Assembly: GCF_011045015.1 (NCBI RefSeq)
Contig: NZ_JAAKZY010000058.1
Coordinates: 1 to 52,430, forward strand
DNA length: 52,430 bases
Origin: Streptomyces scabichelini
Lineage (GTDB): Bacteria > Actinomycetota > Actinomycetes > Streptomycetales > Streptomycetaceae
Reading direction: 5' to 3'
The notes beneath the pieces are model-generated. The model was given only the letters and a program-made list of their open reading frames with translations. It had not been told where the DNA came from and did not search any database. A program made the translations under genes and the position numbers. Positions 16,601-24,746 of the stretch are shown here, in pieces; within the stretch, counting starts at the first letter, position 1, and each line of letters starts with the position of its first letter.

Positions 16601-16986
16601 GCCACTGGATGGACGAACTGGGGTCGGACGACGCGGAGGCGCTGTCCGTACGGCCGTACACCATCACCCGGGGCCGGACGGCTCCGGCACGCGATGACCT
16701 CACCCTCATCACCCTCGTGACGACCGCCGAACCTGAACCGGGCCGGACCGGTTCCCGCGGTCTGCAACCCGAGCACCGCGCGATCCTCCAGCAGTGCCGC
16801 AGACCCTCGGCGGTGGCCGAAATCGCCGCCGAACTGGATCTGCCCGTGTCGGTGACGAAGATTCTGATCGACGATCTGGTCGTGCTCGCCAAAGTGACGA
16901 CACGTCCGCCGATCGCCATGGCGGCAGGAAGCGAATTGGACATGACAGTTCTTCAGGCGGTGAGAGATGGTCTTCGCCGACTTTGA
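16597..16986 (+). CDS. cvnC: DUF742 protein CvnC
   Basis: 129 residues from a GTG that overlaps the cvnB stop (GTGA). Contains the conserved DUF742 blocks VRPYTITRGRT and LQPEHRAILQQCRRPSAVAEIAAELDLPVSVTKILIDDLV, which forms a winged-helix-like segment. Third component of the conservon; the molecular role is not established beyond interaction with the other Cvn proteins. Its 3' end overlaps the cvnD start by 20 bases. Confidence 0.95.
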   Translation: MSHWMDELGSDDAEALSVRPYTITRGRTAPARDDLTLITLVTTAEPEPGRTGSRGLQPEHRAILQQCRRPSAVAEIAAELDLPVSVTKILIDDLVVLAKVTTRPPIAMAAGSELDMTVLQAVRDGLRRL

Positions 16987-17560
16987 CCTGGCCGACGACA
17001 CCCGCATGGGCGCGGCCCCCGCGGCGGTCAAGATCCTCGTTGCCGGCGGCTTCGGCGTGGGCAAGACGACCCTGGTCGGCGCGGTGAGCGAGGTGACGCC
17101 GCTGCGCACCGAGGAGTACCTGACCGTCGCGAGTGTGGGCGTCGACGACGTCGGAGGCATCGAGAACAAGTCCACCACCACGGTGGCGATGGACTTCGGC
17201 CGTATCACCGTGCATCCCCGGCTGGTGGTCTACCTGTTCGGCACGCCCGGCCAGGAGCGCTTCTGGTTCATGTGGAACGACCTGGTGCACGGCGCCCTCG
17301 GCGCGGTCGTCCTGGCCGACACCCGACGCCTGGAGTCCAGCTTCGCGTCCATCGACTTCTTCGAGAGCCGTGGCGTTCCCTTCGTGGTCGGCGTCAACTG
17401 CTTCCACGGCCGCATGGACCGCACCGAGGAGGAGGTCCGTGAAGCACTGACCCTCGGCCCGGGAGTTCCCCTGGTGATGGGGGACATGCGCCAGAAGACG
17501 GTGGGCCGCGATCTGCTGCTCGCCCTGGTCGAGCATCTCATCGCCATCTCGATAACCTAG
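16967..17560 (+). CDS. cvnD: Conservon small GTPase CvnD
   Basis: 197 residues. P-loop GGFGVGKT at residues 27-34, switch II GTPGQERFWFMW, and the G4 region VNCFHG in place of NKxD, as is usual for the MglA-like ATP/GTP-binding proteins of conservons. It likely cycles between nucleotide states under control of CvnB and the receptor CvnA. The stop codon lies directly next to the AT-rich element upstream of the GntR gene, so the operon ends here. Confidence 0.95.
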   Translation: MVFADFDLADDTRMGAAPAAVKILVAGGFGVGKTTLVGAVSEVTPLRTEEYLTVASVGVDDVGGIENKSTTTVAMDFGRITVHPRLVVYLFGTPGQERFWFMWNDLVHGALGAVVLADTRRLESSFASIDFFESRGVPFVVGVNCFHGRMDRTEEEVREALTLGPGVPLVMGDMRQKTVGRDLLLALVEHLIAISIT

Positions 17561-17561
17561 C

Positions 17562-17580
17562 TTAAATAGTTATCTAATAG
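17562..17580. promoter_or_regulatory. Regulon element upstream of GntR regulator 1
   Basis: TTAAATAGTTATCTAATAG, sharing TTATCTA with the sites at 29251, 40963 and 49246 and the outer AATAG with 8642 and 49246. It lies immediately after the cvnD stop and 65 bases before the GntR start, suggesting autoregulation. Confidence 0.55.
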
Positions 17581-17644
17581 AGTACGATGGTCCTCGCCGG
17601 TGTTCGAGCGCTCTGTCCTGCGGGCCGGGCGGGAGGTGGGGCCA

Positions 17645-18430
17645 ATGGTGAGTGCGTCGGATGGTCGCCGCGGTGGTGGGGTGAACGGCGTCCGCGTGCG
17701 GGTCCCCAAGATGGCCGAGCTGGTGGCCGCCCAGCTGCGCCGCAAGATCGTGCGCGGGGAACTGGCGGAGGGGGAGGCGCTGCCCGCCGAGTCGGCGCTG
17801 ATGGCGGAGTTCGCCGTGTCGCGGCCCACGCTGCGCGAGGCCTTCCGGGTGCTGGAGTCGGAGTCGCTGATCAGTGTGCGCCGGGGCGCGCGGGGCGGGG
17901 CCCGCGTCCAGATTCCCGAGCAGACGGTGGCCGCCCGTTACGCGGGCGTGGTGCTGGAGTACCGGGGCACGACCCTCAAAGACGTCTACGACGCCCGTAC
18001 GGTGCTGGAGGCGCCGTGCGCCGGACTGCTCGCCGGGCGGCGCACGGACGAGGACCTGGAGCGACTGCGGGCCGCGGTCGCCGAGGCCGAGCTGCTGATG
18101 GACGACCCGTCGGCCTTCATCCGCGCCCATATGGAGTTCCACGCCCTGGTGGTCGAACTCGCGGGCAACGAGACGCTGGCCGTACTGGGCGGCATGGTCC
18201 GCCACATCATCGACCAGGCGAACTGGTCCCACGTCGACCTCGACGCCGGCAGCCCCGAGAACATCCGGGCCAACCGCCGGGGCTTCCGCGCCCATGTCGC
18301 ACTCGTCGACCTGATCGCGGCGCGTCGCGCGGAGGCCGCGGAGGAACTGTGGCGGGTCCATCTCCAGGAGGCCGAGGACTATCTGCTGCAGAACAGATCC
18401 ATGACGACGGTGCTGGACCTGCTCGGCTGA
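17645..18430 (+). CDS. GntR-family regulator, FadR/FCD type (regulator 1)
   Basis: 261 residues from ATG at 17645, chosen because GGGAGGTGG lies eight bases upstream; a GTG at 17600 would add 15 residues without a good ribosome binding site. N-terminal winged helix-turn-helix with recognition region SRPTLREAFRVLESESLI (residues 59-76), followed by an FCD ligand domain with metal/ligand His candidates in AHMEFHALVVELAGN, MVRHIIDQ and FRAHVALVDLI. Regulators of this class respond to acyl-CoAs or organic acids. It is a close paralogue of the gene at 44511, with the same recognition helix. Likely regulates the surrounding catabolic genes and itself. Confidence 0.93.
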   Translation: MVSASDGRRGGGVNGVRVRVPKMAELVAAQLRRKIVRGELAEGEALPAESALMAEFAVSRPTLREAFRVLESESLISVRRGARGGARVQIPEQTVAARYAGVVLEYRGTTLKDVYDARTVLEAPCAGLLAGRRTDEDLERLRAAVAEAELLMDDPSAFIRAHMEFHALVVELAGNETLAVLGGMVRHIIDQANWSHVDLDAGSPENIRANRRGFRAHVALVDLIAARRAEAAEELWRVHLQEAEDYLLQNRSMTTVLDLLG

Positions 18431-18460
18431 GGGGACCCGCTCGGACGTCGAAGAGCAAGC

Positions 18461-20086
18461 TCAGGCATCGGGGGCCGTGTAGACGCGTTCCCCCTCCACG
18501 AAGGTCTCCAGGACCCGGGTGGCCGCGATCTCCTCGGGCGGCCCCGTGAACGGGTCCCGGTCGAGGACGACCAGGTCGGCCGCCTTGCCGACGGTGAGGC
18601 TGCCGGTGAGGGCGTCGAGCTGGTTCACGTAGGCGCTGCCCGCCGTGTACGCGGCGATGGCGGCACCCAGGTCGAGGCGCTGTTCGGGCAGGAACTCGGG
18701 GGTGCCCTCGGGTGCGTTCGGGGAGACGCGGTTGACGGCGACATGGAGGGCCTGGAGCGGGTCGGGGCTGCTGACCGGCCAGTCGCTTCCCGCGGCGAGC
18801 GTCGCCCCGGCGCGCAGCAGATCTCCGAACGGATACTGCCGGGTGCCGCGTTCGGGGCCCAGGAACGGCAGGGTCAGTTCGTCCATCTGCGGTTCGTGGG
18901 CGGCCCACAGCATCTGCAGGTTGGCGGTGGCGCCGAGCGCCCGGAACCGCGGTATGTCGTGCGGGTGGACCACCTGGGCGGCCTGCACGGCGTCGAGCGC
19001 TTCGCGCACGGCCCGGTCACCGAGGGCGTGGAAGTGGACCTGGAAGCCGAGTGCGTCGAGCTCGGTGACGTACTTCTTCAACTCGCCGGGGTCGACGAAG
19101 CTGATGCCGCTGGTGTCAGAGACACAGCCGCAGCCGGAGCCGGTGAGGTACGGGTCGAGCATGGCGGCGGTGTGGTTCTCGGCGATGCCGTCCTGCATGA
19201 TCTTCACCGTGCCGGCGTGGAACCGCCCCTTGCTCAACTCCGCGCGCCGCGCGACGAGTTCGGGGATCTGCTCGGCGCCGCGTTCGCGGTCCCACCACAG
19301 TGCGCCGACGACGCGGGCGGTGAGGAGTCCCCGGTCCAGGAGCGCGTGGTAGGCGGGTGCCGGGTCGGTCATGTTGGCGTAAGCGCCGATGATGGCGTCC
19401 TGCCAGGCGGTGACACCGTGGGAGTGCAGTACGGCCTGCGCCCGTAGCAGCGCGGCCAGTTGTTCCTCGGGCGTGGGATCGGGCACCAGTCGGCCCACGA
19501 GGTGGACGGCGCCCTCCTGGAGCATGCCGGTCGGGTTGCCCTCGGCGTCGCGTTCGATCCGGCCGTCGGCGGGGTCCGGGGTACGGGCGTCGATGCCGGC
19601 CCGCTCCAGCGCCCGGGTGTTGACCCAGGCGCCGTGGTGGTCCCGGTTGGGCAGGAAGACGGGCCGGTCGGGGACGATCGCGTCGAGGGCGGCGGCGCTC
19701 GGCGTGCCGCCGGGGAAGGCCTCCAGGGACCAGCCGCCGCCGGTGATCCATTCGGCCTCCGGGTGCTCGTCGGCGTACCGACTGATGCGCCGCAGGTACT
19801 CGGCGGGGTCGACGGTGTCGGCCAGATGGCACAGACCGAGTTCCAGGCCCGCGCCCTGCGGGTGCACATGGGCGTCCTGGAAGCCGGGCAGCAGCAGCTT
19901 CCCGGCGAGATCGACGACCTCGGTGCGCGGCCCGATCAGCGCGTGCACCTCGTCGTGGCCGACGGCCGTGATCCGCCCGCCGCGCACGGCCACGGCGGTG
20001 GCGCGGCTGCGGGCGGGATCGACGGTGTGGACGGTTCCGCCGGTGAGGACTAGGTCGGCGGGGCCCGTGACCTGGGACTGCGACAT
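18461..20086 (-). CDS. Amidohydrolase family protein (YtcJ-like)
   Basis: 541 residues from the ATG at 20086 (MSQSQV), preferred over the ATG five codons upstream because GGAG lies nine bases before it. Amidohydrolase-3 features: N-terminal beta-sandwich DLVLTGGTVHTVDP, metal-binding DAHVHPQG, a long TIM barrel with HFHALGDRAV, catalytic Asp in AAGSDWPVSSPDP, and C-terminal GKAADLVVLDRDPF. Members hydrolyse amide or related bonds; most have no assigned substrate. Convergent with GntR regulator 1. The next gene upstream is a broken permease remnant; in other Streptomyces such hydrolases commonly neighbour permeases, so its transporter may have been lost. Confidence 0.9.
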   Translation of the reverse strand: MSQSQVTGPADLVLTGGTVHTVDPARSRATAVAVRGGRITAVGHDEVHALIGPRTEVVDLAGKLLLPGFQDAHVHPQGAGLELGLCHLADTVDPAEYLRRISRYADEHPEAEWITGGGWSLEAFPGGTPSAAALDAIVPDRPVFLPNRDHHGAWVNTRALERAGIDARTPDPADGRIERDAEGNPTGMLQEGAVHLVGRLVPDPTPEEQLAALLRAQAVLHSHGVTAWQDAIIGAYANMTDPAPAYHALLDRGLLTARVVGALWWDRERGAEQIPELVARRAELSKGRFHAGTVKIMQDGIAENHTAAMLDPYLTGSGCGCVSDTSGISFVDPGELKKYVTELDALGFQVHFHALGDRAVREALDAVQAAQVVHPHDIPRFRALGATANLQMLWAAHEPQMDELTLPFLGPERGTRQYPFGDLLRAGATLAAGSDWPVSSPDPLQALHVAVNRVSPNAPEGTPEFLPEQRLDLGAAIAAYTAGSAYVNQLDALTGSLTVGKAADLVVLDRDPFTGPPEEIAATRVLETFVEGERVYTAPDA

Positions 20087-20146
20087 GGGGGTGAACTCCA
20101 TGGAGGGGGTGTGGTGAAGGGGGCGGTGATTCAGACGGTCGTGGAT

Positions 20147-20458
20147 TCAGACGGCTGTGCGGTCCATGGGGAGGGTGAGGACGTCGGCGTCGGTGCCGCG
20201 TCCGGTGGTGAAGTACGGCGAGCGGCGGACGTACTTGGCGACCGCGGCCATACCGAGGCCGGCGAGGATGATGACAGCGGGCAGGGAGAACATGAACCAC
20301 CCGTTGTCGGGGCTCAGTTCGAAGTGATCGCTCATGGTCAGGTACGAGTATCCGAGATAGCCGCCGAGGATCAGCAGCACCGGACCGGACACGGCGGGCA
20401 CGCCCACGGCGAGCACGGCCGTACGCGGCCCGTCGAGGAGGCGGTCGACCGCACCGTC
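20147..20458 (-). pseudogene. C-terminal remnant of an amino-acid (APC-type) permease
   Basis: The frame reads DRLLDGPRTAVLAVGVPAV, then two hydrophobic segments separated by SYLTMSDHFELSPDNGWFMF, then a hydrophilic tail (KYVRRSPYFTTGRGTDAD) and a stop. This looks like only the last one or two membrane helices of a 12-helix transporter, most like the C-terminus of APC permeases. No start or upstream transporter sequence exists; instead the reading passes into a kinase fragment in another frame near 20458. Permease identity is by memory of family C-termini and is tentative; the truncation is clear. Confidence 0.6.
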
Positions 20459-20658
20459 TGCGCCGCCCGCACCTCCTGGCGGAACCGGGCCCGGAACGTG
20501 CGGTCCTCGGCGTGCTCGGCCCGCACCACCTTCACGGCCAGCCGCATACCGGTGCCCGCCTCGGCGAGATAGACCTCGCCCATGCCGCCCGCGCCGAGTC
20601 TGCCCAGCAGGACGTACGGGCCGATTCGCCGAGGATCCACAGTGCGCAGCGCCTGCAT
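20459..20658 (-). pseudogene. N-terminal fragment of a Ser/Thr protein kinase (PknB type)
   Basis: The first ~65 codons encode a clear Hanks-type kinase N-lobe: GPYVLLGRLGAGGMGEVYLAE (glycine-rich loop) and LAVKVV with the ATP-binding Lys, then FRARFRQEVRAAQTV. Similarity ends there and the frame runs into RSTASSTGR, which is the permease remnant read in the wrong frame. The catalytic loop and all later motifs are missing. It is a truncated gene, joined by what looks like an internal deletion to the permease tail. Confidence 0.8.
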
Positions 20659-20802
20659 CCCGTACCCCCCTGATCGCTCATGCGATGCGTACGGCCGCCG
20701 AGCCGAGCGTATCCGCTGAGTGTGCGTCAGGGCAGGGGGAGCCGGGACGTCCGAGGGCCCGTCCGCCTCTCGCGAACAGGTACCGCAAGACCAGGCCGGG
20801 CC

Positions 20803-21825
20803 TCAGCTGTTGCGCAGCTCCTGCACGATCGGCTCCCACACCTCGGCGTCGATGTCGTACGCCGCGTAGAACGACACCCGGTCGACCAGCGCCCCGTACC
20901 TCCGGCGGATCTCCGCGGCCACCCGCTCCGGCTCCGCCACCACCGCGAAGGCGTGCAGGACCTCGTCGTCGACGAGGCCGCCCATGGCCTCCCACTTGTC
21001 CTCGCGGGAGGACTTCGACAACGCGTACAACTCGTCGCCGAGTTCGCCCCAGCCGTGCAGTTCAAGGACGCCCCGATACGCGGGCGTGCTGCCGTAGAAG
21101 GCGATCTGGCGCCGGGTGCCGTCCACCGCGCGGGCCAGCTCCTCCTCCGTGCGCCCGGTCGCGGTGAGCAGGAGATGGCTGACGGAGAAGTCCGAGCGCG
21201 TCCGGCCGGATCGCACGAGACCGGCCTCGACGGTCGGCAGGGTGACCTCGCGCAGATACCGCTCGGTGGTGAAGCCGTGCGCGAGGAGTCCGTCCGCCAC
21301 CTCGCCGGCCACCCGGGTCATCGACTCCCCGACGGCGGCCACGTACACCTTCGGCGCACCGGCCGGGGCGGGCGGGGGAGAGAAGAAGGGGGCCATCAGG
21401 GTGTGCGTGTAGAAGTCGCCGCGGAAGTCCAGCTTCTCGCCGTCGTTCCAGGCGGCCCAGATGGCGCGCAGCGCGCACACGTACTCCCGCATCCGGGCCG
21501 CGGGCCGGCTCCACGGCATCGAGAAGCGCCGCTCGATGTGCGGCTTGATCTGGCTGCCGAGACCGAGCGAGAAACGCCCGCCGGAGTAGGCCTGCAAGTC
21601 ATGTGCGGTGTACGCGAGTTGCATGGGGGAGCGGGCGAAGGCCACCGCGATGGCCGTGCCGACCTCGAGCCGGTCGGTGTGCTCGGCGGCGAGCAGCAGC
21701 GGCAGGAACGGGTCGTGCTTGGACTCCGAGGCCCACAGTCCGTCGTACCCGGCCTTCTCGTGGTGCCGGGCCTCCTCGGTCACCTCGGCGGTGCCCCACA
21801 CGTTCAGCTTGCCGTCCACCTTCAT
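20803..21825 (-). CDS. LLM-class (F420-dependent) oxidoreductase
   Basis: 340 residues from ATG at 21825, with GGAGG seven bases upstream and the start overlapping the upstream dehydrogenase stop (ATGA). TIM-barrel luciferase-like features: YDGLWASESKHDPFLPLLLAAEHT, VGTAIAVAFARSPMQLAYTAHDLQ, GRFSLGLGSQIKPHIERRF, and APKVYVAAVGESMTRVAGEVADGLLAHGF. This is the pattern of actinobacterial F420-dependent oxidoreductases; FMN use cannot be excluded. Last gene of a three-gene minus operon (crotonase, dehydrogenase, LLM), so it probably acts on a CoA intermediate or related carbonyl compound. Confidence 0.9.
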   Translation of the reverse strand: MKVDGKLNVWGTAEVTEEARHHEKAGYDGLWASESKHDPFLPLLLAAEHTDRLEVGTAIAVAFARSPMQLAYTAHDLQAYSGGRFSLGLGSQIKPHIERRFSMPWSRPAARMREYVCALRAIWAAWNDGEKLDFRGDFYTHTLMAPFFSPPPAPAGAPKVYVAAVGESMTRVAGEVADGLLAHGFTTERYLREVTLPTVEAGLVRSGRTRSDFSVSHLLLTATGRTEEELARAVDGTRRQIAFYGSTPAYRGVLELHGWGELGDELYALSKSSREDKWEAMGGLVDDEVLHAFAVVAEPERVAAEIRRRYGALVDRVSFYAAYDIDAEVWEPIVQELRNS

Positions 21826-22964
21826 GCGGATCCTCCGACGATGTCCAGGTCCAAACCGATGCGCCGCGCGAGCAGTTCCCGGTGGTACGCCGGGTCGCCG
21901 AAAAGTAGTTGCGAGGTCTTCGCCCGCTTCAGATACAGGTGGGCGGGGTGCTCCCAGGTGAAGCCGATGCCGCCGTGCACCTGGATGTTCTCGGAGGTGG
22001 CCAGCAGACAGGCGTCGGAGCAGAACGCCTTGGCCAGGCTTGCCACGGCGGGCAGCTCCGGGTCCTCGCCCTCGGCCGCGAGCAGCGCGTAGTGCGCGGC
22101 GGCCCGCGCCGACTCCACCTCCAGCAATACATCGGCCAGGAGATGCTTCACGGCCTGGAAGGAGCCGATGGGCCGCCCGAACTGCTGCCGCACCTTGGCG
22201 TACTCCACCGCCATGTCGAGCGCGCGGCCCGCGACCCCGACCTGTTCGGCCGCCAACGCCACCACGGCACGGTCGAGGACCTCCCTCACGAGCTGCCATC
22301 CGTCGCCGTGCGTACGCAGCCGCGTCGCAGGCACCTCGTCGTACTCAAGCCGTGCCTGCCGCCGGGTCGGATCCATCGTGGGCAGCGGCTCACGGGTCAG
22401 GCCGGCCGCGTGGCCGTCCACCCAGAAGATCCCCATACCGTCATCGGTCCGCGCGACAGTGAGGACGAGATCGGCGGTCGCCCCGTCCAGTACAAAGGTC
22501 TTGTGGCCGCTCAGCAGCCAACTCCCCGCCGATTCCCGGGCGGTGAGTCCCACACCCTCGGCGTCCCAGCGGGCGGAGTCCTCGCTCAGCGCCAGGGTCG
22601 CGACCAGTTCACCGGCGGCCAGGCCCGGCAGCAGCCGCTTGCGGGCCTCCTCGTCGTCCGAGCGAAGCAGCGTGGTGGTGGCCAGGACGGCGGAGGCGAG
22701 GAACGGGGTGCAGGTCAGTGCCCGGCCCAACTCCTCCATCACGACGCCCACTTCGACGAGTCCGCAGCCCGCGCCCCCGTACTCCTCGGGGATCGCGAGC
22801 CCCTGAAGACCCAGCTCCGAGCCCATCCGCCGCCACAGCGCCCGGTCGAAGCCCTCGGGCGCCTCCATCAGCCGCCGCACCTCCGTCTCGGGCGAGGTGT
22901 CCGCCAGGAACGCCCGTACGGTGCGCCGCAGTTCCTCCTGCTCGTCGCCGAACGCGAAGTCCAC
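21822..22964 (-). CDS. Acyl-CoA dehydrogenase lacking the canonical Glu (ChsE1-like)
   Basis: 380 residues from GTG. Full N-terminal, beta and C-terminal domains (IPEEYGGAGCGLVEVG, LLSGHKTFVLDGATADLVL, QQFGRPIGSFQAVKH, VHGGIGFTWEHPAHLYLKRAKTS split by family-wide positions). The position of the MCAD-type catalytic Glu reads LLFGDPAYHR and no LCAD-type Glu is evident near 243. In Mycobacterium such subunits pair with a Glu-bearing partner in alpha2-beta2 enzymes. No partner gene is adjacent; candidates in the window are 30501 and 47954. Second gene of the minus operon, 19 bases after the crotonase. Confidence 0.93.
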   Translation of the reverse strand: MDFAFGDEQEELRRTVRAFLADTSPETEVRRLMEAPEGFDRALWRRMGSELGLQGLAIPEEYGGAGCGLVEVGVVMEELGRALTCTPFLASAVLATTTLLRSDDEEARKRLLPGLAAGELVATLALSEDSARWDAEGVGLTARESAGSWLLSGHKTFVLDGATADLVLTVARTDDGMGIFWVDGHAAGLTREPLPTMDPTRRQARLEYDEVPATRLRTHGDGWQLVREVLDRAVVALAAEQVGVAGRALDMAVEYAKVRQQFGRPIGSFQAVKHLLADVLLEVESARAAAHYALLAAEGEDPELPAVASLAKAFCSDACLLATSENIQVHGGIGFTWEHPAHLYLKRAKTSQLLFGDPAYHRELLARRIGLDLDIVGGSA

Positions 22965-22983
22965 GTGACCATTCCTCTCCGGT

Positions 22984-23751
22984 TCAGCGTGCGGCGCGCG
23001 CCGCGATGATCTTCTCGACGATCGCGATGTGGTCCGGCGCGTGCATGCTGTCCTGTTCCGCGAGCAGAGCCGGTTCCAGTACGGCGGCGATGGCCTGCTC
23101 CAGATGCAGGTTCACCGCACGCTTGGTCTCCCGCAGTGCCTGGACGGGCAGCGCGGCCAGCCGCCCGGCGAGGTCCATGGCCTCGGCCATGAGCTTGTCG
23201 TCCGGCACGACACGGTTGACGATGCCCAGCCGGACCGCGTCCTGCGGGGACACGCGGTCGCCCAAGAAGAGGAGTTCCTTCGCCCGGGCCAGACCGACGA
23301 TCAAGGGGAGTACGAGCGCGCCGCCGTCGCCCGCGACCAGACCGACCTGGACATGCGGATCGGCGATATGGGCGCCCTCGGCGATCAGGACGAGGTCGCT
23401 GAGCAGGGCGAGGCTGCAGCCGAGGCCCACCGCGGGTCCGTTCACCGCCGCGATGACCGGGAGTGGGCAGCGGACCATGCCCAGGATGATCCGCCGGGCC
23501 TCGTCGACGTTCTGCTCCCGGAAGGCACTGTCCCGCTGGACCCGGGTCATGATGTCGAAGTTGCCTCCGGCGCTGAACGCACGCCCGCGCCCGGTGAGCA
23601 CCACCACCCGTGCCTCCGGGTCGGCCGCGACGGTGTCCCACACCGACGCGAGCCCCGAATGCAGCTCCTCGCTCATCGAGTTGAGCTGGTCCGGCCGGTT
23701 CAGCTCGATCAGCCGGACCGGCCCGCGGGCCGTCACCACCAGATCCGTCAT
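22984..23751 (-). CDS. Crotonase-family protein with His in place of catalytic Glu
   Basis: 255 residues from the ATG at 23751 (MTDLVVTARG, the usual family N-terminus); in-frame ATGs up to 23784 are possible, and no strong ribosome binding site decides. Crotonase fold with AFSAGGNFD and VGLGCSLALLSD oxyanion-hole motifs. The two hydratase Glu positions are Ser (GCS) and His (DPHVQVG). The block DPHVQVGLVAGDGG shares D-x-H-x4-G-x-x-AGD with the gene at 28399, marking a distinct subgroup that may be isomerase, hydrolase or lyase rather than hydratase. First gene of the minus operon and divergent from the crotonase at 23862. Confidence 0.9.
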   Translation of the reverse strand: MTDLVVTARGPVRLIELNRPDQLNSMSEELHSGLASVWDTVAADPEARVVVLTGRGRAFSAGGNFDIMTRVQRDSAFREQNVDEARRIILGMVRCPLPVIAAVNGPAVGLGCSLALLSDLVLIAEGAHIADPHVQVGLVAGDGGALVLPLIVGLARAKELLFLGDRVSPQDAVRLGIVNRVVPDDKLMAEAMDLAGRLAALPVQALRETKRAVNLHLEQAIAAVLEPALLAEQDSMHAPDHIAIVEKIIAARAAR

Positions 23752-23804
23752 CGCCACCGCCATCAGCCAGGAGAGAGTCATCAATGAGTCAGTAGAGTTG
23801 AATG

Positions 23805-23822
23805 CTATAACTAATTAAGCTG
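23805..23822. promoter_or_regulatory. AT-rich regulon element between divergent crotonases
   Basis: CTATAACTAATTAAGCTG, aligning with CTATAATTATCTAACTG of the 29251 and 40963 sites (CTATAA, then TA and TAA at the same spacing). A TTGAATG precedes it at 23799. It lies in the 110-base gap between two divergently transcribed crotonase genes. Confidence 0.5.
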
Positions 23823-23861
23823 ACTGGGAACCGTCACGGTGATCGACCGCGGAGGACGCGC

Positions 23862-24746
23862 ATGCCGGAGCAGGAGTACGAGACCGTACGAGCCGAAGTG
23901 GCGGACCGCATTCTCACCGTCACGCTCAACCGGCCGGAGAAGCTGAACGCCTTCAGCCCGCAGATGATGCGGAACCTCATCGACGTACTGGACTCCGCCG
24001 ACGCCGACGACGACGTACGCGTGATCGTCGTGACCGGCGCCGGGCGGGGCTTCTGTGCGGGCGCCGACGTCAGCTCCGGCGGCGGCTCCTTCGACCACCG
24101 CAGGGCAGGTGCCTGGCACCGTGACACGGGCGGTCAGGTGGCCCTGCGGCTGTTCTCCTGCACCAAGCCGGTGATCGCCGCGATCAACGGCCCGGCGGCG
24201 GGCGTGGGGGCGAGCATGACGCTGCCGATGGACATCCGGCTGGCGTCCGCCTCCGCGAAGTTCGGCTTCGTCTTCGCGCGCCGCGGCATCGTGCCGGAGT
24301 CCGCCGCGAGCTGGTTCCTGCCGCGGGCCGTGGGCATGCAGCGGGCCATGGAATGGGTGGCCACGGGCCGCGTCTTCGGCCCCGACGAGGCTCTGGCGGC
24401 CGGGCTCGTCCGCTCCGTCCACCCGCCGGAGGAACTGCTCCCGGCGGCGTACGAACTCGCCCGTGAGATCGCCCGGAACACCTCGGCGGTCTCGGTCGCC
24501 CTGTCCCGGCAGATGATGTGGCGCATGCTCGGCGAGCCCCACCCCATGACCGCGCACCGGCTCGACTCGCGGATCATGAGCCAGATCGGCGGCGGCCCGG
24601 ACCCCACGGAGGGCATCGAGTCCTTTCTCGCCAAGCGCCCGCCGGAGTTTCCCGGACGGGTCAGCAAGGACATGCCGCCGGTCTATCCGTGGTGGCAGGA
24701 CGAGGAGTTCCGCCCCTTCGGGGAGCGGGGAGGGGAGAACGTATGA
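23862..24746 (+). CDS. Enoyl-CoA hydratase/isomerase (crotonase)
   Basis: 294 residues from ATG with GGAGGA five bases upstream. Crotonase motifs GFCAGADVSSGGG and AAGVGASMTLPMD are present. The Glu144-equivalent is Ser; an acidic residue is instead found in RRGIVPESAASWFLPR, shared in position with the crotonases at 36757 and 45516, a pattern common in isomerase or dehydratase-type members. The C-terminus is extended (MPPVYPWWQDEEFRPFGERGG). Its stop overlaps the GMC oxidoreductase start (ATGA), so the two are translationally coupled. Confidence 0.92.
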   Translation: MPEQEYETVRAEVADRILTVTLNRPEKLNAFSPQMMRNLIDVLDSADADDDVRVIVVTGAGRGFCAGADVSSGGGSFDHRRAGAWHRDTGGQVALRLFSCTKPVIAAINGPAAGVGASMTLPMDIRLASASAKFGFVFARRGIVPESAASWFLPRAVGMQRAMEWVATGRVFGPDEALAAGLVRSVHPPEELLPAAYELAREIARNTSAVSVALSRQMMWRMLGEPHPMTAHRLDSRIMSQIGGGPDPTEGIESFLAKRPPEFPGRVSKDMPPVYPWWQDEEFRPFGERGGENV

